From DASTPP01 sp035762175 (lineage in GTDB: Bacteria > Myxococcota_A > Polyangia > Polyangiales > Polyangiaceae), in the NCBI GenBank assembly GCA_035762175.1, contig DASTPP010000060.1, positions 1 through 25,745 on the forward strand: 25,745 nt of DNA, read 5' to 3'. Shown in pieces: positions 1-6,443 of this stretch. The number at the start of each line of letters is the position of its first letter. The first letter of the stretch is position 1. The notes under the pieces were generated by a model. That model did not search any database. It saw nothing but the letters and a program-made list of their open reading frames with translations, and had not been told where the DNA came from. Position numbers and translations under genes: made by a program.

Positions 1-976
1 ACGCCGCCACGAACGCGCCCACCCCGTCGGCGATGCGCACCAGGCCCTCGGCCCCGTAGGGCCGCACCACGTCGCGGATCGGCGTCGAGACGACGGGCCG
101 GCCCGCCGCCAGGTATTCGGGCGTCTTGGTCGGGCTGATGAAGCGCGTCGACTCGTTCTGGGCGAAGGGCATCAGCGCCACGTCCCAGCCGGCGATGTAG
201 CGGGGCAACTCGGGGTAGCCCTTCGGCCCGAGGTAGTGAAGGTTCGGCCGGCGCGGCAGCGCCGCCTCGTCGATCTTCACGACCGGCCCCACCAAGACGA
301 GCTGCCAGTCGGGCCGGGCCCGGGCGACGCCCTCGAGCAGCGCGAGGTCCATGCGCTCGTCGAGGACGCCGAAGAAGCCGAGCCGCGGGCGCGGCAAGGG
401 GGCCTGGTCGTCGGGGTCGGCCTGCCGCGCGCGCGCCTTGGCGAAGTGCTCGACCTCGACCGAACTGGGGAAGGCGTACACGCTCGGGTGCGCCCCCCGC
501 TTCGCCTCGTAGAGCGAGTGCCCCCCCGTGAACACGAGGTCGGCGAGGCGCAAGAGCTCGCGCTCGCGCGTCACGAGCGCGGGCGGCGCGCCGCGGAAGG
601 CCGAGAGCTCGTCCATACAGTCGTAGACCGTGGCGAGCGGGCGCAGCGCGCCGGTGAAGGCCGTCGCCATCGGCGTGTAGTACCAGGCGACGTGATCGCG
701 CACGTCGGCCGCGCGCACGAGCTCGCGCAGCATCGCCGACTGCAGCCGCTCGGCCTCCGCCTCGCCCGCGCCCGGCGGCAGCTTCGGCACGCAGACGCGC
801 ACCCCGCCCGGCCGCTCGTCGACCTCGAGCCTCGGCGGGCCCTCGTCGCGCACGGGCTCTTCGACGAAGAAGACCCGCCGCTCGCGCGCGCAGCGGCTCA
901 GGAGGTGTTGCGGCCGCTGGTAGACGAAGTCCCAGCGGAGGTGGGACAGGCAAATGAGATCATAATCGAAGGGCAT
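1..976 (-). CDS. GT-B (GT4-like) glycosyltransferase, C-terminus cut by window edge
   Basis: The frame is open from an ATG at 976 to the window start (325 codons), so the C-terminal end is missing. The N-terminus (MPFDYDLICLSHLRWDFVYQRPQ, broken here as MPFDYDLICLSH / LRWDFVYQRPQ) followed by HLLSR is typical of bacterial glycosyltransferases that are annotated as GT4/TuaH-like and use a nucleotide sugar in the cytoplasm. A second Rossmann-like half starts near residue 210 (RLGFFGVLDERMDLALL), and the donor-binding segment with PTKTPEYLAAGRPVVSTPI lies at about residues 275-295. GGAGG sits 4 bases before the ATG, which supports the start. No partner gene is visible on this side. Acceptor and sugar cannot be told; the fold assignment is firm. 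Confidence 0.88.
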   Translation of the reverse strand, partial: MPFDYDLICLSHLRWDFVYQRPQHLLSRCARERRVFFVEEPVRDEGPPRLEVDERPGGVRVCVPKLPPGAGEAEAERLQSAMLRELVRAADVRDHVAWYYTPMATAFTGALRPLATVYDCMDELSAFRGAPPALVTRERELLRLADLVFTGGHSLYEAKRGAHPSVYAFPSSVEVEHFAKARARQADPDDQAPLPRPRLGFFGVLDERMDLALLEGVARARPDWQLVLVGPVVKIDEAALPRRPNLHYLGPKGYPELPRYIAGWDVALMPFAQNESTRFISPTKTPEYLAAGRPVVSTPIRDVVRPYGAEGLVRIADGVGAFVAA

Positions 977-1397
977 GGAGCCTCCCTGCTTGGGCGGGCG
1001 AACGCGCGCGGCGCGGCCCACCCGGCGCGGCGGGGGCCGCCATCCGCGCCGCTCGCCGCCGGTCGTTCGGCGGGATGGCAGACGGAGGGCGCGGGGCCCC
1101 GCGTCTTTCCGCTATCTTGCGAGATGACGTTCTCTCTCAGGGTGAAGGTGTTAGGCAGATAACATGCCACGGGCCCCCGCCGCGGCGGGGGCGGCGGGCC
1201 GCGTCGCGCCGCGGGCGGCCGCCGTCTGCGCGGCGGCGAGCCGTACGCCGCGGCGCGCCGCCTTCCGCCGCGGCGTGGCGTTCTGCCCTACCGCGCGGCC
1301 CTTCGGCGAAGGCGCGCCGCCTCGACGGCGGCCCGGCCGCCCCCGCGCGCCGGCTTGCGCGGCCGCCCCGCGGCCCTCAGAGTGAGCGCCGGACGCG
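977..1397. other. Intergenic region upstream of the glycosyltransferase and zinc-ribbon ORF
   Basis: This 421-base stretch separates two divergent genes. Most of it is simple GC-rich sequence full of Arg/Ala-coding shadow frames, with no convincing gene. The one less GC-rich segment, about 1112-1167, is where promoter elements are most likely; a sigma-54-like match is listed separately. Confidence 0.5.
1155..1169 (-). promoter_or_regulatory. Possible sigma-54 type -24/-12 promoter for the glycosyltransferase
   Basis: Read on minus the sequence is TGGCATGTTATCTGC. It has GG and GC separated by exactly 10 bases, as in sigma-54 promoters (consensus TGGCAC-N5-TTGC), with two mismatches. It lies in the least GC-rich part of the gap and would leave a leader of roughly 165 bases before the ATG at 976. 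Sigma-54 promoters are common in myxobacteria, but a single match of this length can arise by chance. Confidence 0.3.
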
Positions 1398-1665
1398 ATG
1401 GCCAGGCACTTCATCACCATACCGCCGAACGCCACGCCGACGGCGTGCCGCGGTTGCGGCGAAACGATCTACTTCGTCACCGACGCGCGCACGCGCCGCC
1501 CGCACCCGGTCTCGGCGGCCGTGCCGGGCGGCCGGGCGCCCGAGCCGGGGCGGGCCGAGCGCGACCCGCGCACCGGCGCCGAATACCCGGCGGTCGAGGC
1601 CCGCGAGGGGCGCGGCGTCTCGCACTTCGACGACTGCCCCGCCGCCGATCGGTTTCGTAAATTAA
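1398..1665 (+). CDS. Small zinc-ribbon protein; 3' end uncertain (likely frameshift at the stop)
   Basis: From ATG 1398 the frame gives about 88 convincing residues beginning MARHFITIPPNATPTACRGC. A CRGCGE knuckle at about residues 17-22 and a later HFDDC segment near residue 79 suggest one zinc site. The protein resembles small phage or accessory zinc-ribbon proteins whose role is unknown; I cannot name it. Homology-like sequence ends at DRFRK (to 1661). The frame then has no stop and runs to 2186, entirely antisense to the hemerythrin gene, which is not credible protein. Stops in the two other frames sit exactly here (TAA at 1658-1660 and 1663-1665). AAATTAA at 1659-1665 would read Lys-stop if one T were removed. 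I therefore end the feature at 1665 and suspect a one-base insertion or a sequencing error. No good ribosome binding site is seen. Confidence 0.55.
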
Positions 1666-1673
1666 CGAGTCGC

Positions 1674-2201
1674 TCAGCTGGCCGCGTCTGCCGCCGCGCC
1701 CGCGCCGGCGGTCAGGTCGTCGCCCCGCGCGGCCGCCTGGGCCGAGCGCCGGTTCTCCGCCAAGAGCGGCTCGAACCCGCCTCGGCGCAGGCGCGCGCCG
1801 GCCTCCTCGAGCTGCTGGCCCAGCGCCTCGAGCTCGTCGCGCGACATCGCCTCCTCGAGCTCGGGGAAGATGTCACTCTCTTCCTCTTCGACGTGCTCGA
1901 GCACGGCCCGCTTCAAGAGCGCCGCCTTCGCCTCGAAGGCCTCGTCGTCCGGCGGCGCCTGGACGAGCCGCTCGAGCGCGACTTTCATCATGGCGTGCTC
2001 TTCGACGCTCATGAAGAAGGCGCCGGGCAGCGACTCGCGCAAAATCGGGTAGATGAGCTGCTCTTCGAGCGCCGCGTGCACGGCCAGCTCGAGCGCGAGC
2101 GCGCGCACCGCCTCGCTCCGCCCCGTCTCGTCGTACATGACCTCGTCGAAGAGCCGTTCGGCCTCGCGGTGTTGCCGCCGCAGTAGCGTCGTCGCTTTCA
2201 T
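1674..2201 (-). CDS. Hemerythrin HHE cation-binding domain protein
   Basis: This encodes 175 residues from ATG 2201, with GGAGG eight bases upstream. The sequence starts MKATTLLRRQHREAERLF. The His/Glu pattern fits the four-helix HHE fold that binds a non-heme di-iron centre: RRQH near residue 11, HAALEEQ near residue 42, EEHAMMK, and LEHVEEEESDIFP. Such proteins bind O2 or NO, or act in iron and oxidative stress handling, in the cytoplasm. The C-terminal 30 residues are Ala/Gly-rich and probably disordered. The frame stays open upstream to 2771, but that part is Arg/Pro-rich noise. It is transcribed alone, convergent with the zinc-ribbon ORF. The family assignment is firm; the ligand is unknown. 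Confidence 0.88.
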   Translation of the reverse strand: MKATTLLRRQHREAERLFDEVMYDETGRSEAVRALALELAVHAALEEQLIYPILRESLPGAFFMSVEEHAMMKVALERLVQAPPDDEAFEAKAALLKRAVLEHVEEEESDIFPELEEAMSRDELEALGQQLEEAGARLRRGGFEPLLAENRRSAQAAARGDDLTAGAGAAADAAS

Positions 2202-2668
2202 GGTTCGTTCGCCTCCGAGCGCCGGCGAGGCACCGAACGTGCCAGCGCGCGCGAGAGAGAAGACCCGGCGAAGCGCCGCAGCGCGGGCGGGCCGCTGCCG
2301 AAGGAAGAGGTCGACGTTCGGAGGAGCAATGAGAAATACCGCCCGGCTCGCGCCCCGGCTCGGCGAGCCGCCCCGGCCGCGCCCCGTGGCGCGAATGGTA
2401 TCGGGCGCCCGACGCAGCGGTGCCCGGCGCCCGCGCGGCGAGCGCTCACCGTCGTCGCGGCCGCGGCCGCGCCCGCTCGTCGTCGCCCGGGCGAGCTCGG
2501 CTGCGGCCGAGCAAAATTGCACCACGGGTGGCAATCTGTCTCCGGCCGACGGGGCGCCGCCGCCGGGCGCGTCGACGCCGCGCGGGGCGCCTTCGGGGCG
2601 CGCGCGCTGGCGGGCCCGCGGCACGCTTGGTGCTAGGCGGCTTGGTCTTCGCGCGAAACCTATTAAAG

Positions 2669-2674
2669 TATAAT
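2669..2674 (+). promoter_or_regulatory. Perfect sigma-70 -10 box in an AT-rich island
   Basis: TATAAT occurs inside about 42 bases of AT-rich DNA in an otherwise extremely GC-rich region. It is correctly oriented for the gene at 2770, giving a leader of about 90 bases. No good -35 lies at 17 bases; TTGGTC at 2642-2647 is 21 bases away. The island itself is the strongest sign of a promoter here. Confidence 0.5.
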
Positions 2675-2678
2675 AATA

Positions 2679-2694
2679 TATACGATTACGTATA
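2679..2694. promoter_or_regulatory. Perfect 6-4-6 inverted repeat overlapping the expected transcription start
   Basis: TATACG-ATTA-CGTATA is a perfect inverted repeat starting five bases after the TATAAT box, so it would cover the transcription start. That position is typical of a repressor operator. The cognate regulator is not evident in the window. Confidence 0.4.
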
Positions 2695-2769
2695 CTAATC
2701 AAGCTGGGCTCGGGCCGTCGGCTCGGCCGCGGCGCGCGGGGTCGCCCGCCGGCGAAGGAGGTCTCTCTC

Positions 2770-3288
2770 ATGCGATCATTGTTCAGGCGCTTCGTGTTTT
2801 GCGGTGCGGCCGGCGCGGCCCTCGCCTGGTCGGCGGCGGCCGGCGCGCAGGGCCCGTCCCCCGAAACCAGCTACGGCTACGAGCAGACGCGGCCGAACCG
2901 ACCGCTGCTGATCACGGGCAGCTCGCTCCTGGTCGGCTCGTACGCCACCTCGGCCATCATCGGAATGGCCAACGACCGCGAGGCCGACGAGCGGCTCGCC
3001 ATCCCCCTGGTCGGCCCCTGGCTCGACCTGGCCGACCGCGACTGCGACATCCAACCTTGTGACAACGAGAGCTGGAGCAAGGCGGCCCTCATCACCTCCG
3101 GCGTCTTGCAGGGTGTGGGGCTCATCGGCGTGGTCAGCAGCTTCTTCGTGCCCGAAGAGCGCTTCCGCATTTGGGGCGGCGGCGGCGCCCGGGCCGGCGT
3201 CGCCTCGGCCCCGAGCGTCCGGGTCGTGCCTTCGCCCGCGGCGGTGGGCCGCGGGGGCACCGGGCTCGCGCTCATCGGCACCTTTTAG
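2770..3288 (+). CDS. Exported/membrane protein of unknown function
   Basis: This is a 172-residue protein with an excellent GGAGG eight bases before ATG 2770. A signal peptide is clear: MRSLFRR, a hydrophobic stretch FVFCGAAGAALAWSAAAG, and an AxA-like cleavage site before QGPSPET. Two further hydrophobic segments, at about residues 46-65 (LLITGSSLLVGSYATSAIIG) and 105-125 (AALITSGVLQGVGLIGVVSS), look like membrane helices. Between them is an acidic loop with two cysteines (DRDCDIQPCDNE) that could form a disulfide outside the inner membrane. The tail is Gly/Ala/Pro-rich. The layout is common in uncharacterised myxobacterial envelope proteins; I do not recognise a family. A palindrome at 3308-3327 probably ends its transcript. 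Confidence 0.75.
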   Translation: MRSLFRRFVFCGAAGAALAWSAAAGAQGPSPETSYGYEQTRPNRPLLITGSSLLVGSYATSAIIGMANDREADERLAIPLVGPWLDLADRDCDIQPCDNESWSKAALITSGVLQGVGLIGVVSSFFVPEERFRIWGGGGARAGVASAPSVRVVPSPAAVGRGGTGLALIGTF

Positions 3289-3307
3289 CTCGCGCCCGCC
3301 GCCCCGT

Positions 3308-3327
3308 GGCGCCCCCGCGGGGGCGCC
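3308..3327. terminator. Perfect 20-bp GC palindrome after the exported-protein gene
   Basis: GGCGCCCC reads into its exact complement GGGGCGCC around a CGCG centre, 20 bases after the stop of the preceding gene. It can form a stem of eight G-C pairs with a four-base loop. No T tract follows, so if it is a terminator it is of the non-canonical, U-less kind seen in high-GC bacteria. Confidence 0.45.
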
Positions 3328-3335
3328 GGCCGCCA

Positions 3336-3404
3336 GCGCCCCGGCCCTGGACGTCGTCGCGCCGCGCGCGACGGCGGCGCCCCGGCCCTGGACGTCGTCG
3401 CGCC
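3336..3404 (+). repeat. Two exact 28-bp direct repeats, 41 bp apart
   Basis: The segment 3336-3363 recurs base for base at 3377-3404; the unit begins GCGCCCCGG and contains CTGGACGTCGTCGCGCC. The 13 bases between the copies are unrelated. It directly precedes the short-repeat array at 3407-3479, so the gap looks built by successive duplications. Confidence 0.9.
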
Positions 3405-3406
3405 CG

Positions 3407-3479
3407 AGCTTTTCTTGATGAGCTTTTCTTGATGAGCTTTTCTTGCGTTCGAGCTTTTCTTGCGTTCGAGCTTTTCTTG
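3407..3479 (+). repeat. Array of five AGCTTTTCTTG 11-mers
   Basis: Exact copies of AGCTTTTCTTG start at 3407, 3421, 3435, 3452 and 3469. Spacers are ATG, ATG, CGTTCG and CGTTCG, giving periods of 14, 14, 17 and 17 bases. The core is AT-rich in a GC-rich setting and lies about 155 bases upstream of the lipoprotein start. It may be a multi-site binding array or simple slippage. Confidence 0.9.
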
Positions 3480-3633
3480 TCGCGGCGCCTGAGACCCGGC
3501 CGCAGGCGGGGGCGCCCTCGGCGCGAGCTGGCTTGGCGATAGCTTGCCTTCGCCCGGCCGCGAGCCGGGCCCGCGGGGTGGCTTCGGCTGCGCGGCGAAA
3601 GAATAAGAACGAAGTGTGCCGGAGGAGACGTTT

Positions 3634-4035
3634 ATGAAACCTTGGATGCGTTCGCGCGGCCTTGCCCTTACGCTCATCGTCTTCGCTGCGGCCGGGGCCG
3701 CCGGCGCCGCGGCCTGCGCCGAAGATGAAAGCCCGAACCCCATCCCCATCGGGGGCGCCGGCCGAGGGGGCACCCCGGGCGGCACGGGCGGCGGAACCAT
3801 GGGCGCCGGCGACGCAGGTGACGGCGCCGGCGGAACGAGTGGCGGCGAGGGCGGAGCGGGCGGCGAAAGCGGCGCCGGCGGCGGCGCGGGCGGCGCCGGC
3901 GGGGATGCGGGGGGCGGCGGCGAGGGCGGCGGCGCGGGGGCCGGCGGCGAGGGCGGCGGCGCGGGCGAGGGGGGCGGGGGGGCCGGCGGCGAGGCGACGG
4001 GCAGGCGTCCGGCGGCCGCGGTCGGGGCGTCGTGA
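3634..4035 (+). CDS. Gly/Ala-rich putative lipoprotein
   Basis: The protein has 133 residues. I chose ATG 3634 because GGAGGAG lies seven bases upstream; an upstream in-frame start at 3616 has no such site and would add MPEETF. The N-terminus MKPWMRSRGLALTLIVFAA continues as a hydrophobic Ala-rich stretch to AAAC at about residue 29, a relaxed lipobox, followed by AEDESPNP. This suggests a lipid-anchored envelope protein. From about residue 41 it is almost entirely Gly, Ala, Glu and Ser in GGAGGEGG-type repeats, a disordered spacer-like tail without a recognisable folded domain. Such Gly-rich lipoproteins are frequent in myxobacteria. The last 15 residues change to Arg/Ala-rich and may reflect loss of the original end. 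No function can be assigned. Confidence 0.6.
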   Translation: MKPWMRSRGLALTLIVFAAAGAAGAAACAEDESPNPIPIGGAGRGGTPGGTGGGTMGAGDAGDGAGGTSGGEGGAGGESGAGGGAGGAGGDAGGGGEGGGAGAGGEGGGAGEGGGGAGGEATGRRPAAAVGAS

Positions 4036-4180
4036 CCGCGCCTTCGCCCGCCCGCTCGGCGCGCCGGCCGCCCGCGGCCGACCCGGCGCGCGCGGGGGGC
4101 GCGAGGCGGCGACGCGAAGCCGATTTGCCGTGCTCTGACCCGGCCCGGTGGGGCCGAACCAACCGAGCGTCGAGGCGACC

Positions 4181-4471
4181 ATGAGGGAACTGATTCTACT
4201 CGGCGACGAAGCATCGAAGGCGTGTCGGCGCCCGAGGGCGGGCGCGGGGGGGCCGGGGGGCGAGGGGCCGGTGCGCCCCCGGCCCGAACTACGGGTCGTG
4301 CCGCGTCCCGCCGCGGGCGACGGCGCGGCCGGGGCGTGCCGCGCCGACGACGGCGCGGCGTGTGACATCAGGCGGGCGGCGCACCCGGCCGGGGCGCCCC
4401 CGGGCGCGACCTGGCGGGGGGCCGGGCGGCTCGTGCTGCTGCACGGGAAGAAAACGATCGTCGTCTGGTGA
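4181..4471 (+). CDS. Hypothetical small protein, weakly supported
   Basis: From ATG 4181, with GAGG five bases upstream, the frame gives 96 residues starting MRELILLGDEASKACRR and ending LVLLHGKKTIVVW. The two ends look protein-like; the middle is Arg/Ala/Gly-rich. No family is recognised. The alternative is that 4036-4545 is simply non-coding. Confidence 0.3.
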   Translation: MRELILLGDEASKACRRPRAGAGGPGGEGPVRPRPELRVVPRPAAGDGAAGACRADDGAACDIRRAAHPAGAPPGATWRGAGRLVLLHGKKTIVVW

Positions 4472-4545
4472 CGCCGCCGGCCTCCCTCCCGGCGGGGGGC
4501 CGGCACGAGAGCATCGTCTCAAAATGGCGAGGCGGCCTCGGCGGA

Positions 4546-5853
4546 TCAGCCGGCCGGCGGGGCGAAGAGCGACGCGAGCCACGACCCGAGCAGCGGGGCT
4601 TGCCCGAAGATCGATCGGCACTCGACCACGAAGAGCGCGCACGTCGCGAGCTCGGCGCCGCGGCGCGCGCCCGGGGCCGTGCGCGCCAGCGCGAGCACGG
4701 GCAGCAGGAACAGCGAGTGCCACGCCTGCGCCTGGGGGGTATTCGTGAGCACGAAAAGCTGGAATGCGGCCACCGCCCCGACGAGAAAGGCGCGCGCCCG
4801 GGCCAGGCCCCAGAAGGCGAGCGCGAGCGGGACGACGAGGTTCCAATGTTCGGCGTTCTTCGGGTCGAAGCGGAAGCGGAAGACGGGGCTCGTGGGGGGA
4901 AAGTCGGCGAGCGCCGGGCGCACCAGCGCGAAGGCCCCGAGCGCGAGCGCGACGAGCGCCGCCGCGAGCGCGAGCCGCCCGCGCCCCGCGGCGAGCGCGC
5001 CCCGGCCGGCGAGAAGCAGCCGCCGCGCGATCCAGGCGAAGAGCGGCGCGAGCCAGAGCGTCCGGAAGTGGAGGAAGAGGGCCGCGGCGAGCCACGCGGC
5101 CGCGTCGGCGTCGCGCCCGTCGCGCAGGCGCAACACCGCGAGCAGGGCGAGCGCGACCGCGGCCACGTCGTAGTAGCCGAGCATCGACCAGCGGAGCAGC
5201 TCGCCCCCGGCCAGGGCGAGCGTGAAGGCCCGTAGCAAGAACGTCGCGCCGTCCGGCGGGGGCTCGCCGGGGCGCCGGGAGAACAAAATCAGCGCGAGTA
5301 GCCCGAGCGCGCCGTGGGCGGCGAGCAGATCTTGAATGACGACGAGCCGGTTGAGCGCGTAGACCCCCACCGACGTCGCCTCGTGCAAGAGCGCGGCGGG
5401 CGCGTGCCAGAGGGCCCAGCCGGGGGGGTAAGGCCGGGGGAACTGCCGCCAGTTCATGACGAGGGGGCGGCTCTCGCCGCGCTCGGGCAGGTTGCACACG
5501 TCGTGCGCGGGGAACTCGCCGTAGACCCCGGCCGCCGGGGCCGGCGGGCACACGTCGACGAGCGGCTTCCGCCAGACGTCGAGCCCCCGGTGAAAGAGGA
5601 CGATCGCACTATTGTAGTGCGAAAAATGGTCGCTCGACCCGCCGGCCCAGCCGCCGCTCGGAAAGGCGCCGCGGCGCCACGTCCAGGCGGCGAGCGCGGC
5701 GAAGGAGACCGACAGGGCGACGGCGAGGGCGAGCACGCCGCGGGCCCGCGAGCGGCGCCCGGCGCGCGCCCTTCGGGCGGGGCGCGGCCGCCGGCGCCCT
5801 GACCCGAAGCGCTCGCGAGCTTCGTCTCGCCCGGCCGCCGACGTCGCGGTCAA
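4546..5853 (-). CDS. Multipass membrane protein, GT-C glycosyltransferase-like
   Basis: The protein has 435 residues starting at TTG 5853, which overlaps the stop of the upstream minus-strand gene in a TTGA arrangement, implying translational coupling. After a basic N-terminus, a helix at about residues 39-57 (VLALAVALSVSFAALAAW) is followed by a periplasm-facing loop (SSDHFSHYNSAIVLFHRGLDVWRKP) and about 8-9 further hydrophobic segments. An acidic loop after the first helix followed by many helices is the plan of GT-C polyprenyl-phosphate-sugar transferases (GT87/DUF2029-like). The canonical first-loop Asp pair is not obvious: SSDH is the only candidate. The likely role is adding sugars to envelope lipids or glycans at the outer face of the inner membrane. 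The class is inferred from topology and the exact substrate is unknown. Confidence 0.7.
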   Translation of the reverse strand: MTATSAAGRDEARERFGSGRRRPRPARRARAGRRSRARGVLALAVALSVSFAALAAWTWRRGAFPSGGWAGGSSDHFSHYNSAIVLFHRGLDVWRKPLVDVCPPAPAAGVYGEFPAHDVCNLPERGESRPLVMNWRQFPRPYPPGWALWHAPAALLHEATSVGVYALNRLVVIQDLLAAHGALGLLALILFSRRPGEPPPDGATFLLRAFTLALAGGELLRWSMLGYYDVAAVALALLAVLRLRDGRDADAAAWLAAALFLHFRTLWLAPLFAWIARRLLLAGRGALAAGRGRLALAAALVALALGAFALVRPALADFPPTSPVFRFRFDPKNAEHWNLVVPLALAFWGLARARAFLVGAVAAFQLFVLTNTPQAQAWHSLFLLPVLALARTAPGARRGAELATCALFVVECRSIFGQAPLLGSWLASLFAPPAG

Positions 5854-6218
5854 ACGCCGCCTGACTTGCTGGTCTCACCCGGGGGCGAACCGACGCCGGC
5901 GCCCTCGCCAACGCCGCCGCGTTCGGTGGCCCCGCTGCCCGGGGCGCCGCCGCGGCTGCCGCCCCCGGCGTCGCCGCCGCCCCGGTTCCCGCCGCGGTTC
6001 TCATCACCGCTCGGCTCACCGCCCAGGCCCGGGACGTCGGGCTCCTTCGCGGGCTGCCCGCCCGCGCCGCCGGTCGCGCCGCCGGTCGCGTTCCGAAGGG
6101 GCCATCGACCGCCGGGGGGCGCCCCGACGTCCGGCGAGCTCGCGCCCGTGGCCCACAGGGCGGCGCCGAGCGGCTGGCGGTGCGAGAAGCGTGCGGAGAG
6201 CTCGTTGGTAAGAATCAT
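5850..6218 (-). CDS. Gly-rich hypothetical protein coupled to the GT-C-like gene
   Basis: From ATG 6218 it has 122 residues, starting MILTNELSARFSHRQPLGAA. Residues 1-60 look like ordinary protein. The rest is a Gly/Arg/Glu/Asn-rich disordered tail (ENRGGNRGGGDAGGGSRGG). A GAGG stretch lies about nine bases before the start. Its TGA overlaps the TTG start of the membrane protein by four bases (TTGA), which is the main reason to take it as real. No family is recognised. A longer frame to 6398 exists but its N-terminus looks like noise. Confidence 0.4.
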   Translation of the reverse strand: MILTNELSARFSHRQPLGAALWATGASSPDVGAPPGGRWPLRNATGGATGGAGGQPAKEPDVPGLGGEPSGDENRGGNRGGGDAGGGSRGGAPGSGATERGGVGEGAGVGSPPGETSKSGGV

Positions 6219-6443
6219 GGGTCCGGGCCTCGCCGTGGGGGGCGCAGCGAGCGCGCTCGCGGCATGCGATTCGGCGGCTGCGCCTGCGTGTCGCGGCCCC
6301 GCAGCAACGGCCATGCCACGGGCGCGCCAGCGAACAGCCCGGGCGCGGCACCGGGCGGGGTGAATGCGCCCGGCGGCCACGATGCGCCAAGTCGCCACAG
6401 GGCGGCCCCGCGTCCGAACCTCAGCCCGAGCGCGGGGCGCCCG

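Larger units (their letters stand above)
2202..2769. other. Intergenic region between divergent hemerythrin and exported-protein genes
   Basis: This 568-base gap has no gene I can support. It holds an inverted repeat at 2516-2535 (ATTGC and GCAAT arms around a 10-base centre, in a locally AT-richer spot) that could be an operator for the hemerythrin gene. It also holds a sharp AT-rich island at about 2659-2700 with promoter features listed separately. Confidence 0.5.

Noticed and set aside
3407..3479. CRISPR-like short repeats
   Set aside because: Repeats are 11 bases with 3- and 6-base repeated spacers; there are no unique spacers and no cas genes.
2776..4506. Long minus-strand frame across the exported protein, repeats and lipoprotein
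   Set aside because: Arg/Ala/Pro-rich with no domain; the plus genes have signal peptides and good ribosome sites.
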